Below, in pieces: positions 27,602-36,707 of a stretch of DNA of 64,000 bases; positions within the stretch are counted from its first letter, which is position 1; each line of letters opens with the position of its first letter. This stretch comes from Actinokineospora iranica (lineage in GTDB: Bacteria; Actinomycetota; Actinomycetes; Mycobacteriales; Pseudonocardiaceae). Location: positions 1 to 64,000 of the forward strand of contig NZ_FMZZ01000006.1 in NCBI RefSeq assembly GCF_900101685.1. Direction: 5' to 3'. The notes beneath the pieces are model-generated. The model saw only the letters and a program-made list of their open reading frames with translations, was not told the origin of the DNA and did no database searches. The position numbers and the translations under genes are program-made.

Positions 27602-27673
27602 TGCGACTGCTGTTCGACTGCTTTGCATTCGACTGCGAAGGTGTTCGACCGCGATGACGAATCGCTCGACCGA
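27602..27673 (-). repeat. Four to five short direct repeats upstream of the radical SAM gene
   Basis: TTCGACTGC or close variants occur at 27602 (TGCGACTGC), 27613, 27628 and 27644 (TTCGACCGC), with a weaker CTCGACCGA at 27665. Spacing is 11-21 bp. They fill the gap between DUF2000 and the radical SAM start and could be regulator binding sites. Confidence 0.55.
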
Positions 27674-27694
27674 GGCGCGGAGGGCGGGCGCGGG

Positions 27695-28132
27695 CTAGTG
27701 GTGCAGCTTGGCGCCCTTCACGATCTTGTCCACGACCTTGCGGTCCGCCCGCATCGCCACCCCGACCAAGGCCAGCTTGTCGCTCTCGACGCTGCCCACC
27801 GCCGCGCGGTTGTCCTCGTCGTTGTTGGTGGCGAACAGCTCCTCGGTGTAGACCGCGCACTTCACCTCGCGGCGCAGCGCCCGCTCGTGGATCTTGGTCA
27901 TGGTCTCCGCGTCGGCGATGAACACCAGCACCGGCTGGCGGAACATCGGCAGGTACTCGACGCCGGAGGCGTCCAGGTAGGGCTCGCCGACCACGTTGTC
28001 AACGGTCGCGGCGATGCCGCTGACGGTGAACGCGGTGACGTTCAGCTTCTGCCAGTCCTTGAGATCGTCCCGCAGCACCACGGCGATCTTGGTGTCCCAC
28101 ACGACCGGAGTCGCCTCGTGCACCTCAGTCAA
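27695..28132 (-). CDS. DUF2000 family protein
   Basis: A 145-residue protein that fits DUF2000 in length and layout: WDTKIAVVLRDDLKDWQKLNV at the start, the GIAATVDNVVGEPYLDASG middle and the CAVYTEELFATNNDEDN block toward the C-terminus. The family has no settled function. I chose the TTG at 28132, nine bases after AGGAG; a GTG at 28123 is also possible. It is the first gene of the minus-strand NRPS operon and is divergent from the AraC regulator. A housekeeping or auxiliary role in the cluster cannot be decided. Confidence 0.75.
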   Translation of the reverse strand: MTEVHEATPVVWDTKIAVVLRDDLKDWQKLNVTAFTVSGIAATVDNVVGEPYLDASGVEYLPMFRQPVLVFIADAETMTKIHERALRREVKCAVYTEELFATNNDEDNRAAVGSVESDKLALVGVAMRADRKVVDKIVKGAKLHH

Positions 28133-28319
28133 CTTCTTCGTCTCCTCATCAACACTGTGTCGGCGCGGCGGATTCCGATCACCGCGCCGTCCCGCCCGGG
28201 TCAGCGCGCTGCCCGCAGGGGTGCGCCCCACTATTCCCGCCGAAGTTCCGCACGGTCTTGTACGAACTTGCCGTCGACCCCAGGACCACCCGGACGGGTA
28301 CGGATCGTCGCGTTTCGGG

Positions 28320-28325
28320 TACCCT
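28320..28325 (+). promoter_or_regulatory. Candidate -10 box of the AraC regulator
   Basis: TACCCT ends six bases before the ATG at 28332. It lies in the 199-bp divergent promoter region shared with the DUF2000 operon, where the regulator would be expected to bind. Confidence 0.45.
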
Positions 28326-28331
28326 GCGTTT

Positions 28332-29186
28332 ATGGCTCCTGGGGTGCGAGCGGATCGGGACACAGCGCGGCTGTGGCGGCCGGACATCCCCGGGGTCGAG
28401 GTCCTCCATGCCCGTTTCCGCAGGCACGCCTACCCGCGCCACGCCCACGACGCCACCACGGTAGCGCTGATGGACAGCGGCACGGCGGCCTTCCAGTGCG
28501 AAGGCGCCGAATTCGCCGCGCCTGCGGGCAGCGCATTCATGATCAATCCCGGCGCGGTGCACACCGGCAGGTCCGCAACCCCGGAGGGATACCGGTATCG
28601 CGTCCTCTATCTCACCGAAGAGGCGTTTTCCACGCTCCTTCCGGGCAAACCGGGCAAATTGACCTTTCCCGCGCGGCACACGGTCGTGCAGGACCGGGAA
28701 TTGCTGACCGCGCTCGACCACACGAACCGCGTGCTGGCCATGAGCGGGCAGCGCCTGGCGCAGGAGGAGTCGCTGCTGCGGCTGGGCCTGGCGCTGCGGC
28801 GCTTCGCCGACGCGCCGCCGGTGGCCCGCGCGTCCGGCCGGGGCCACCGCGCGGTCGCCACGGTGCGTGACTACCTGGAGTCCGACCCGGCGGCCAGGAT
28901 CTCGCTGACCGAACTGGCCTGGCTCGCCTCGACCAGCCCGTACCGGCTGGTCCGGCTCTTCGCGGCCGAACTGGGGATGCCGCCGCACGCCTACCAGGTC
29001 GAACTGCGCGTCCGGCTGGCCCGGCGGCTGCTGGAATCCGGCGCCCGGGTGGCGACGGCGGCCAGCGAGGCGGGCTTCTGTGACCAAGCACACCTCACCA
29101 GGGTTTTCAAGCGCTACACCGGCGTGACCCCCGGGCAGTTCGCCCAGGCGGCCCGCGCGAACCGGCCGCGCAGGCTGGCGCCGTGA
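28332..29186 (+). CDS. AraC-family transcriptional regulator
   Basis: A 284-residue regulator. The N-terminal half is a cupin-like sensor (HAYPRHAHDATTVALMDSG, then FMINPGAVHTG). The C-terminal 100 residues hold two helix-turn-helix motifs: ISLTELAWLASTSPYRLVRLF and VATAASEAGFCDQAHLTRVFK, ending in the family signature RYTGVTPGQF. It is transcribed away from the NRPS operon and overlaps the PhzF-like gene, so it is the likely cluster regulator, responding to a small molecule. Confidence 0.9.
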   Translation: MAPGVRADRDTARLWRPDIPGVEVLHARFRRHAYPRHAHDATTVALMDSGTAAFQCEGAEFAAPAGSAFMINPGAVHTGRSATPEGYRYRVLYLTEEAFSTLLPGKPGKLTFPARHTVVQDRELLTALDHTNRVLAMSGQRLAQEESLLRLGLALRRFADAPPVARASGRGHRAVATVRDYLESDPAARISLTELAWLASTSPYRLVRLFAAELGMPPHAYQVELRVRLARRLLESGARVATAASEAGFCDQAHLTRVFKRYTGVTPGQFAQAARANRPRRLAP

Positions 29187-29857
29187 CCGAGGTCGACGTC
29201 GTCCGGGTCTTCGCCGACGAGCACGGCCGCCACGGCAACGCGCTCGGCGTCGTGCTCGACCCGGCCGGACTCAGCCAGGCCGACCAGCAGGCCATCGCCG
29301 CCGAACTCGGCTACAGCGAAACGGTCTTCGTCGAGGACGTGGGCTCGGCCCGGCTGCGGATCTACACCCCGGCCGTGGAACTTCCGCTGGCCGGGCACCC
29401 ACTGGTCGGGGTGAGCTGGCTGCTGGCCAGGGAAACCGGGCGCGCGCAGGACTTCCTGCGGCCCGTCCTGCTCGCCGAGCCGGTGCCGACCTTCGTCGAG
29501 GACGGCGCGACGTGGGTGCGTGCCACCGTGGCCGACGCCCCGCCCTGGGACCACCTGCGCCTGGCCGAGGCGGCGGAGGTGGAGGCCGCCGACCCGGCGA
29601 CAGCCGACGAGAAGGTCCAGATGTGGGCCTGGCTGGACGAGCGGGCAGGCGTGGTCCGGGCCCGGGTCTTCGCCCGCGCGTTCGGCGTCGCGGAGGACGA
29701 GGCCTGCGGCTCGGCTACCCTCATGCTGGCCGCCCAACTGGGTCGGCCGATCACGGTGCGTCACGGCGAGGGGTCCGTGGTGCTGGCCCGTCCCGCAGGC
29801 CCAGGCCTGGGCGAGGTCGGCGGCCGTGTGGTGTACGACATGCGGCGCGCCCTTTAG
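29183..29857 (+). CDS. PhzF-family isomerase/epimerase-like protein
   Basis: A 224-residue protein with the PhzF/diaminopimelate-epimerase-like fold. FADEHGRHGNALGVVL is the family start, SETVFVE near residue 47 carries the catalytic Glu, LPLAGHPLVGVSWLL near 70 is the GHP motif, and DEACGSATLMLAAQLG near 172 is the second active-site loop. It is shorter than typical PhzF (about 280 residues), mainly in the second domain. Family members shift double bonds or isomerize small acids. Its ATG overlaps the AraC stop. Confidence 0.82.
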   Translation: MTEVDVVRVFADEHGRHGNALGVVLDPAGLSQADQQAIAAELGYSETVFVEDVGSARLRIYTPAVELPLAGHPLVGVSWLLARETGRAQDFLRPVLLAEPVPTFVEDGATWVRATVADAPPWDHLRLAEAAEVEAADPATADEKVQMWAWLDERAGVVRARVFARAFGVAEDEACGSATLMLAAQLGRPITVRHGEGSVVLARPAGPGLGEVGGRVVYDMRRAL

Positions 29858-29945
29858 TGTTAGCCCATTTGGGGGGATAGTAAGACTGGTACCAGGACGC
29901 GTTCCCGCGTCCCGGGGGCAAGAAAATCATCTGTGGGGGATGAGA

Positions 29946-30932
29946 ATGATCGACAGTCCTGGGTATGGCCGTGCCTATTTGCAGCTCGTCACCACCATGG
30001 CGCTGTGGGGGAGCGCTTTCGCGAGCTCGAAAATCGTGGTCGACGCCGTGCCGCACAGCGTCGCGGCGGTGCTGCGGTTCGGCGGCGGCGCGCTGGTGCT
30101 GCTGCTGGTCCTGAAGCTCTTCGGCGGTGACCGCAGCGGCGAGCCGCCCAGGGCCAAGACCCGCGCGGGACTGGCGGGCCTGCTCGGCGTCTTCGGGTAC
30201 AACACGTTTTTCTTCTGGGGCCTGTCACTGGCCCCGTCCCTGGACGGCACGATCATCGTCCCGGTCCTGAGCCCCATCCTGACCACCGCGTTCGTCGTCC
30301 TGTCCGGCCGCGAGAAGGTCTCCACCGCCCGGGTGATCGGCCTGTCGGCCGGTCTGGGCGGCGCGATCCTGTTCTTCATGGGCGTCGGCGGCGACTTCAG
30401 CGGCGGCACGGACCGGCTGCTGGGCGACTTCGTCTACCTGCTCGGCGCGGTCTGCTGGTCGGCCTACACCTTGACCGTCCCGCACACCATGCGCGGCATC
30501 GAGTCCCTGCGCGCCACCACCTACGCCACCGTGGCGGGCGCGGTGGCCCTGGCCCTGTTCGCCGCCCCGTCCGTGCCGGACGTCGCGTGGGAGACGGTCC
30601 CGACAGCGGTCTGGCTCAACGTCGGCTACCTGGTGCTTGGCCCCACGGTGGTCGCCTACATCCTGTACTACAGCGGCATCCGGTCGCTGGGCGCGACGAC
30701 GGCCTCGATCATGATGTTCACCTCGCCCGTCTTCGGCGCGATCTGCTCGGTGGTCTTCCTGCACGAGACGTTCAGCCTGCTCCAGGGCGTGGGCGCGGCG
30801 GTCATGCTCGTGGGCGCGGTCCTGGCCGTGACCAACGGCAAGCTCCCCCGCCGCAACCGTCCGGTGGCCGAGCCCGAGCCCGAGCCCAAGCCCGCTGCCG
30901 AGGCCAAGGCCACGGTCGACGCCACCACCTGA
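29946..30932 (+). CDS. EamA/DMT-family transporter
   Basis: A 328-residue membrane protein with about ten helices arranged as two EamA repeats. The first repeat includes ALWGSAFASSKIVVD and the second includes CWSAYTLTVPH and LGATTASIMMFTSPVFGAI. The tail is a proline, glutamate and alanine-rich cytoplasmic extension. Such carriers export amino acids and small metabolites, so it may export the product of the adjacent cluster. The ATG at 29946 has GGGGGA six bases upstream; an ATG at 29940 lies next to that sequence. Confidence 0.87.
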   Translation: MIDSPGYGRAYLQLVTTMALWGSAFASSKIVVDAVPHSVAAVLRFGGGALVLLLVLKLFGGDRSGEPPRAKTRAGLAGLLGVFGYNTFFFWGLSLAPSLDGTIIVPVLSPILTTAFVVLSGREKVSTARVIGLSAGLGGAILFFMGVGGDFSGGTDRLLGDFVYLLGAVCWSAYTLTVPHTMRGIESLRATTYATVAGAVALALFAAPSVPDVAWETVPTAVWLNVGYLVLGPTVVAYILYYSGIRSLGATTASIMMFTSPVFGAICSVVFLHETFSLLQGVGAAVMLVGAVLAVTNGKLPRRNRPVAEPEPEPKPAAEAKATVDATT

Positions 30933-30944
30933 CGCGGGCTGGTC

Positions 30945-32495
30945 CTAGCCCTCGCAGGTCATGTCGGCGGCGGGCAGGGACAGGTCGACCAGGTAGCGAA
31001 TGCCGACGGAGTCCACGCACTCGTCGCCCTGGAGGAACGCGGTGTGCTGGGTGGCCTCGTAGGTCAGCAGGCGGGCGTCGAGGGATTTCGCCAGGTTGAC
31101 GCCCGCCTGGTGGGGCGTGGCCGGGTCGCCGGTCGTGGAGACGACCAGGAGCCGGGGAGCGCCGGTGACGACGGGCTGATGGGGCTCGGTGGTGTTGGGC
31201 GCGGGCCAGAACGCGCACGGGTCCAGGGCGGGCAGCGGCGGGTCGGTGTCGGTGAGGAAGGAGCCCTTGGTGGCCTCGGCGACCCGGGTGGCGACCTCGG
31301 CCAGCTTGGCGCGGTCGGTGAGCCGGGGCTCGTCGACACAGCGGACGGCGATCAGGGCGTCCATGGACCCGGAGTACTCGCCGTCGCTGGCCCGGCCCAG
31401 GTAGAGGTCGGCCAGGAGCATCAGGGTCACGCCGCTGCCCTTGGCCAGCCCGGCGAGCGCGTCGGAGAGGACCGGCCACACGTCGTCGGAGTAGAGGGCG
31501 GCGGCGATGCCGGTCGTGGCGTCCGACGCGGACAGCCGCCTGCCGCCGACGGAGAGGGGGGCGGTTTCCAAAGCGTCGATCTTGGCGCGGAGGTCGTCCT
31601 TGGTCTTGATCACGCACGCGGGCCGCTCTGCGCACCAGGCGAAGTAGTCGGCGAGGGCCTTCTCGAAGCCCTGGGCCTGGCCGATGGCCTGCTGCGCCGG
31701 GTCCTCCAGCGGGTCGACGGCGCCGTCGAGGACCATCGCGCGGACGTTGCCGGGGAAGGCCTCGGCGTAGGCGGTGCCGATGCGCGTGCCGTACGAGTAG
31801 CCCAGGTAAGTCAGCTTCTCCTCGCCGAGCGCAGAGCGCAGGACGTCCATGTCGCGCACGACGTCGCGGGTGCCGATGTTGGCCAGCACGTCGACGCCGG
31901 TGCGCTCGGCGCACTTGGCGGCGAAGTCCTGGTTCTCCGCCTCCGCGTCGGCGACGGTCGTCTCCGGCGGGTCGATGCGGTCGGCGTCCATCTCGGGGCC
32001 GGTGAGGCAGCGGACGCGCGGCTCGCTGGCGCCGACGCCGCGCGGGTCGAAGCCGACGATGTCGAAGCGGTCGGCCAGCTCGGTGCGCTTGGCCTTGGTC
32101 GCGACCGACACGGCCGCGCTCATCCCGGACCCGCCCGGACCGCCCGGGTTCAGCACCAGCGCGCCCAGCCGGGCCTTCGCCGCCTGCCTGCGCAGCACGC
32201 CGATGGTGATCTCCCGGCCGCCCGGATTGGCGTAGTCGAGCGGGACGGTGAGCCGGGCGCAGCGGATGTCGCGCTTGACGAACGCCGTGCGGCTCTCGTC
32301 GTCGTGGATGTAGGCGCGGCAGTCGCTCCAGGTCAGCGGCTGGCTGTAGAAGCGCTCAAGCCCGGCGGGCACCGGGCCCTTCGGACCCACCTGCTCGACG
32401 GTGCCGATGACCGCCGTCCCGGAGACGGAGACCGTGCAGGCGCTGAGCAGGGCCACCAGAAGCGCGAGCAGCGGGACCAGGCGGAATCTCGACAC
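30945..32495 (-). CDS. Lipoprotein alpha/beta-hydrolase protease, Hip1/CaeA-like (copy 1)
   Basis: A 516-residue exported lipoprotein with a signal peptide and lipobox LLSAC near residue 20. The hydrolase core has the oxyanion loop NPGGPGGSG, the nucleophile in GYSYGTRIG near 235, Asp in TGDPATP and His in TQHTAFL near 485. This is the tripeptidyl-aminopeptidase/SlpD family, including Rv2223c and Hip1 (Rv2224c) of M. tuberculosis. The catalytic triad is complete. It lies 15 bp downstream of its paralogue in the same order. Both should act on peptides or proteins outside the membrane. Confidence 0.92.
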   Translation of the reverse strand: MSRFRLVPLLALLVALLSACTVSVSGTAVIGTVEQVGPKGPVPAGLERFYSQPLTWSDCRAYIHDDESRTAFVKRDIRCARLTVPLDYANPGGREITIGVLRRQAAKARLGALVLNPGGPGGSGMSAAVSVATKAKRTELADRFDIVGFDPRGVGASEPRVRCLTGPEMDADRIDPPETTVADAEAENQDFAAKCAERTGVDVLANIGTRDVVRDMDVLRSALGEEKLTYLGYSYGTRIGTAYAEAFPGNVRAMVLDGAVDPLEDPAQQAIGQAQGFEKALADYFAWCAERPACVIKTKDDLRAKIDALETAPLSVGGRRLSASDATTGIAAALYSDDVWPVLSDALAGLAKGSGVTLMLLADLYLGRASDGEYSGSMDALIAVRCVDEPRLTDRAKLAEVATRVAEATKGSFLTDTDPPLPALDPCAFWPAPNTTEPHQPVVTGAPRLLVVSTTGDPATPHQAGVNLAKSLDARLLTYEATQHTAFLQGDECVDSVGIRYLVDLSLPAADMTCEG

Positions 32496-32510
32496 CCGCC
32501 CATCCTCGCA

Positions 32511-34085
32511 TCACGCCGAGCAGCGGGTCCCCTCCGGCGGCAGCCGCAGGTCGGTGAGGTAGGCCGCCCCGGCGGCGTCCACGCAGGCCGAGCCCTGCAG
32601 GAACGCGGTGTGCTGGGTGGCCTCGTAGGTGAGCAGGGCACCGCCGAGCGCCTTGGCCAGCGCGACGCCAGCGTCGTACGGGGTGGCCGGGTCGCCGGTC
32701 GTGGAGATGACCAGGACCGGCGGCAGGCCGCCTGCGGCGGGCAGGTGCGGCTGACCGCTGTTGGGGACGGGCCAGAACGCGCACGCGTCGAGCGAGTCGG
32801 TCGGCGGGCGGCCGTCGTCGAGGAACGGCGCGGCGGCCTTGTAGCGGCGCTGCGCCTCGCGGACGACGGCCTTGTCGGTCACCCGGGGGTCGTCCACGCA
32901 GCGCACGGCGGTGAACGCGTCCTGGGTGGTGGAGTACCGGCCGTCCGGGCCGCGTTCCAGGTAAGAGTCGGCGAGCAGCATAAGAGTGCGGGCCCGGTTC
33001 TGGCGCAGTTCGTTGAGACCGGTGTTGAGCAGTTCCCACAGGTCTTCGCTATAGAGGGCCTGGATAACGGCGGTGGTGGCGTCCGAGTACGACAGCCGCC
33101 GCCCGTCGCCGACGTCTACCGGGCGCTCGCCCAACGGGCGCGTGAGTTCCTGGTAGCGGGCCTGGGCGCGGTTCGCGTCCCGGCCGAGAGCGCAGTCCTG
33201 CCGCTGCACGCACCAGGCGACGAAATCGGTGAACGCGCGCTGGAAGCCCTCGGCCTGGGCGACGAGTTCGGCGACCGCGTCCTGGGTGGGGTCGAGGGCG
33301 CCGTCGAGGACCATGGCGCGCACATTGCCCGGGAAGGTCTCGGCGTAGACGCTGCCGATGCGGGTGCCGTACGAGTAGCCCAGGTAGGTGAGCTTCTCGT
33401 CGCCGAGCACGGAACGCAGGACGTCGATGTCGCGCACCACGTCGCGGGTGCCGATGTTGGCCAGCATCGCCGCGCCCTTGCCGGTGCGCTGGGCGCACTT
33501 GGCGGCGTAGTCCCGCTCGTCCGCCTCGACCTTGGCGACCCCGGACGGGGAGGTGTCGAGTTCGTCGTCGTCGGCGCGCTCGGCGTCGCGTTCGGCGTCG
33601 GTCAGGCAGCGCACGGTCGGCTCGCTTGACCCGACGCCGCGCGGGTCGAAGCCGACGAAGTCGAACCGCTCGTCGAGCGTGCTCGCCCCGGACAGCCGCG
33701 CCGCCGTGGCCAGCCCGGCAGCGCCCGGCCCGCCCGGGTTGATCACCAGCGAGCCGATCCGCTGGTCGGGCCGGGTGGCGGGCTTGCGCAGGACGCCGAT
33801 GGTGATGGTGTCGCCGTCGGGTTCGGCGTAGTCGAGCGGGACGGTCAGCCGGGCGCACCGCACGCCCGCGGTGGTGGTCAGCGGACCCCGGTCGACGTCG
33901 GCCTTGGCGTATCCCGCACAGTTCTCCCAGGTCAGCGGCTGCCCATAGAACCGGTCGAGGCCTGCGGGGACCGCGCCGGTCGGGCCGTTGCGCTCGGTTT
34001 CCGGCGCTTGCGGCCCGGCCGGTGAGCAGCCCGCCAGCACGGCGAGCAGCATGACAACCAGCACGACACCGCTCGACCTCCGCAC
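32511..34085 (-). CDS. Lipoprotein alpha/beta-hydrolase protease, Hip1/CaeA-like (copy 2)
   Basis: A 524-residue paralogue of the downstream gene. It has a signal peptide with lipobox LAGC near residue 20, NPGGPGAAG, the nucleophile in GYSYGTRIG, Asp in TGDPATP and His in TQHTAFL. The two copies share the whole fold but have different N-terminal linkers and different regions around the lid, which suggests different substrates. A GTG start at 34085 is preceded by a -10-like CAGGAT seven bases upstream. It is divergent from secA2. Confidence 0.92.
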   Translation of the reverse strand: MRRSSGVVLVVMLLAVLAGCSPAGPQAPETERNGPTGAVPAGLDRFYGQPLTWENCAGYAKADVDRGPLTTTAGVRCARLTVPLDYAEPDGDTITIGVLRKPATRPDQRIGSLVINPGGPGAAGLATAARLSGASTLDERFDFVGFDPRGVGSSEPTVRCLTDAERDAERADDDELDTSPSGVAKVEADERDYAAKCAQRTGKGAAMLANIGTRDVVRDIDVLRSVLGDEKLTYLGYSYGTRIGSVYAETFPGNVRAMVLDGALDPTQDAVAELVAQAEGFQRAFTDFVAWCVQRQDCALGRDANRAQARYQELTRPLGERPVDVGDGRRLSYSDATTAVIQALYSEDLWELLNTGLNELRQNRARTLMLLADSYLERGPDGRYSTTQDAFTAVRCVDDPRVTDKAVVREAQRRYKAAAPFLDDGRPPTDSLDACAFWPVPNSGQPHLPAAGGLPPVLVISTTGDPATPYDAGVALAKALGGALLTYEATQHTAFLQGSACVDAAGAAYLTDLRLPPEGTRCSA

Positions 34086-34179
34086 CGGGCCGATCCTGCC
34101 ACCCGAATGCGGAACTCACCTGCCGTGCTGCACCGTTACCTGCAAGGCGAGAATTGCGTCACTGTTGGACGAGGGAGAG

Positions 34180-36540
34180 GTGGCCGGAGACGTGGCTGCG
34201 TTTCTGACACGGGTCAAGAGCCGGTTCCAGCGCCTGCTGGAGCGGCCGTCGACCGTCGACCTCAAGAAGTACGCCGAGGTGCTGGCCTCGATCCAGTGGC
34301 GGGAAGAGCGGGTCGCCAAGCTCTCCGACGCCGAGCTGACCGAGGCGGCGAAGGAGCTGCGTGGCAAGGCCGCGAAGGGCCTCGACGCCCAGGGCATGGT
34401 GGAGCTGTGCGCGCTGGGCCGGGAGGCGGCGCGGCGCGGGCTCGACCAGCGGCCCTACGACATGCAGCTCGTCGGCGCGATGGAGCTGCTGCACGGCCGG
34501 GTCGTGGAGATGGGCACCGGCGAGGGCAAGACCCTCGCGGGCGCGCTGGCCGCTGCCGGGTACGCCGTGCAGGGACGGTCGGTGCACGTCATGTCGGTCA
34601 ACGACTACCTCGCCCGGCGCGACGCGGAGTGGATGCGGCCGGTCTACGAGCTGCTCGGCGTGTCCGTCGGCTGGGTCGAGCAGGAGTCCACGCCCGAGCA
34701 GCGGCGCGCCGCCTACCGCTGCGAGGTCACCTACGGCGCGGTCAGCGAGATCGGGTTCGACGTCCTGCGCGACCGGCTGTGCGTGGACTCCGCCGACCTG
34801 GTGCAGACCCCGCCGGACGTGGCGCTGGTCGACGAGGCCGACTCGGTGCTGGTGGACGAGGCGCGGGTGCCGCTGGTCATGGCCGGGTCCACCGACGACG
34901 CCCAGGGCGACCCGGAGGTGGCCAAGATCGTGCGGACGCTGCGCCCCGGGCAGCACTACGAGCGCGACGAGGACAACCGCAACGCCTGGCTGACCAGCCG
35001 CGGCGCGAAGGTGGTCGAGAAAGCGCTCGGCGACATCGACCTCTACTCCGGCGACCACTCCGACCGGCTCGCCGCGGTCAACGCCGCCCTGCACGCGCAC
35101 GCGCTGCTGCAACGCGACGTCGACTACATCGTCCGCGACGGCAAGGTCCACCTGATCAACACCTCCCGCGGCCGGATCGCGCTGCTGCAGCGCTGGCCGG
35201 ACGGGTTGCAGGCCGCCGTCGAGGCCAAGGAGCGGCTCAAGCCGACCGAGAGCGGCGAGGTGCTCGACTCGATCTCCGTGCAGGGCCTGGTCGGCCGCTA
35301 CCAGCGGGTCTGCGGCATGACCGGCACCGCGCAGGCCGTCGCCGAGCAGCTGCGCGAGTTCTACGAGCTCAAGGTGTCGGTGATCCCGCCGAACAAGCCG
35401 TGCGTCCGCGAGGACGAACCCGACCGGATCTACGACACGGTCGAGCGCAAGGAAGCCGCGCTGGTCGCCGAGATCGTCGCCCAGCACAAGACCGGGCGGC
35501 CGATCCTGGTCGGCACCATGGACGTCGCCGAGTCCGAGCGGATCGCCGAGAAACTGACCGAGGCGGGCGTGGAGAGCGTGGTGCTCAACGCGAAGAACGA
35601 CGCCCAAGAGGCGGCGATCGTCGCCGACGCGGGCGCGCACGCGGCGGTCACCGTGTCCACCCAGATGGCCGGACGCGGCACCGACATCCGCCTCGGCGGC
35701 GCCGACGGCGACGACAACGACCACGACAAGGTCGCCGACCTGGGCGGCCTGTACGTGATCGCCTGCGGCCACTACCCCAGCAGCAGGCTCGACAACCAGC
35801 TCCGCGGCCGCTCCGGCCGCCAAGGCGACCCGGGCGGGTCGGTGGTGTTCGCCAGCCTCGCCGACGAACTGGTCGTCCAGTACGCGCCGGAAGCCGAAGC
35901 CGGGTCCGACCCCGAGGACGACGGCCGCTACGACGACGACGTGACCGCGCAGCGGTTCATCGAGCACGCGCAGCGAGTCGCCGAAGGCGTGCACCTCGAC
36001 ATCCACCGCAACACCTGGCGGTACACCAGGCTGATCGAACACCAGCGCGACCTGGTGCTGGCTTACCGCGACGACGTGCTGCGCACCGACCTCGCGGCGC
36101 GTCAGCTCGCCGAGCGCTCACCGGCACGCTGGAAAGAGCTGGCCGAGAAACTGGACGACGAGATGTTGACGAAGGTGGCGCGGCAGATCGTGCTGTTCCA
36201 CCTGGATCAGCGGTGGTCGCGGCACCTGGCGTTCCTGTCGGACGTCCGGGAGACGATCCATCTGCGGGCGCTGGCCAGGGAAACGCCGATTGACGAGTTC
36301 CACCGGGCGGCGATCGGCGAGTTCCGGGGGATCTTGAAGGAGGTCGGCGAGCTTTCCGGCGAGACGCTGGAGAGCGCGGAGATCGGCGCGGACGGGGTTG
36401 ACCTGGAGACGGCTGGATTGCGGCGGCCTACGTCTACGTGGACTTACATGGTCCACGACAATCCGTTCGACTCCGATGCCGAGCAGGCGTTGCAACGGGT
36501 TCGGGCTTCGATGCGAAAGGTGAAGGCCGGGCGTTCGTGA
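34180..36540 (+). CDS. secA2: Accessory preprotein translocase ATPase SecA2
   Basis: A 786-residue SecA with Walker A GTGEGKT near residue 112, DEADSVLVDEA near 225 (Walker B region), MAGRGTDIRLGG and RGRSGRQGDPG in the second helicase domain. It lacks the C-terminal zinc-binding tail of SecA1. Length and the N-terminal GREAARRGLDQRPYDMQLVG region fit SecA2 of actinobacteria. It exports a small set of proteins through SecYEG. The start is uncertain: the GTG at 34180 follows GAGGGAG closely, a GTG at 34192 and a TTG at 34165 are alternatives, and the frame stays open to 33988. The operon behind it encodes ESX-type substrates. Confidence 0.9.
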   Translation: MAGDVAAFLTRVKSRFQRLLERPSTVDLKKYAEVLASIQWREERVAKLSDAELTEAAKELRGKAAKGLDAQGMVELCALGREAARRGLDQRPYDMQLVGAMELLHGRVVEMGTGEGKTLAGALAAAGYAVQGRSVHVMSVNDYLARRDAEWMRPVYELLGVSVGWVEQESTPEQRRAAYRCEVTYGAVSEIGFDVLRDRLCVDSADLVQTPPDVALVDEADSVLVDEARVPLVMAGSTDDAQGDPEVAKIVRTLRPGQHYERDEDNRNAWLTSRGAKVVEKALGDIDLYSGDHSDRLAAVNAALHAHALLQRDVDYIVRDGKVHLINTSRGRIALLQRWPDGLQAAVEAKERLKPTESGEVLDSISVQGLVGRYQRVCGMTGTAQAVAEQLREFYELKVSVIPPNKPCVREDEPDRIYDTVERKEAALVAEIVAQHKTGRPILVGTMDVAESERIAEKLTEAGVESVVLNAKNDAQEAAIVADAGAHAAVTVSTQMAGRGTDIRLGGADGDDNDHDKVADLGGLYVIACGHYPSSRLDNQLRGRSGRQGDPGGSVVFASLADELVVQYAPEAEAGSDPEDDGRYDDDVTAQRFIEHAQRVAEGVHLDIHRNTWRYTRLIEHQRDLVLAYRDDVLRTDLAARQLAERSPARWKELAEKLDDEMLTKVARQIVLFHLDQRWSRHLAFLSDVRETIHLRALARETPIDEFHRAAIGEFRGILKEVGELSGETLESAEIGADGVDLETAGLRRPTSTWTYMVHDNPFDSDAEQALQRVRASMRKVKAGRS

Positions 36541-36633
36541 GCGGACCACTTGGCGATCAACCCGATTGGGCGATCAGGTCAGATTCGAACGCTTACATTC
36601 CGCCACACCGCACCCAGCTTGCGGACAAATGGA

Positions 36634-36659
36634 CCGCTAACCGTTCACCCGGTTAGTGG
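36634..36659 (+). terminator. Possible terminator after secA2
   Basis: CTAACCG (36637-36643) and CGGTTAG (36650-36656) pair perfectly around a 6-nt loop, with CC and GG extending the stem. It lies about 95 bp past the secA2 stop and about 120 bp before the next gene. Confidence 0.45.
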
Positions 36660-36707
36660 AACACATCGCGCGACGCGAGAGCCATACTGCTAGCTCGCAC
36701 TATGCTC

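Noticed and set aside
27602-27673. CRISPR array for the short repeats near the radical SAM gene
   Set aside because: Repeats are 9 nt with 2-12 nt between them and no cas genes are present, far from CRISPR geometry.
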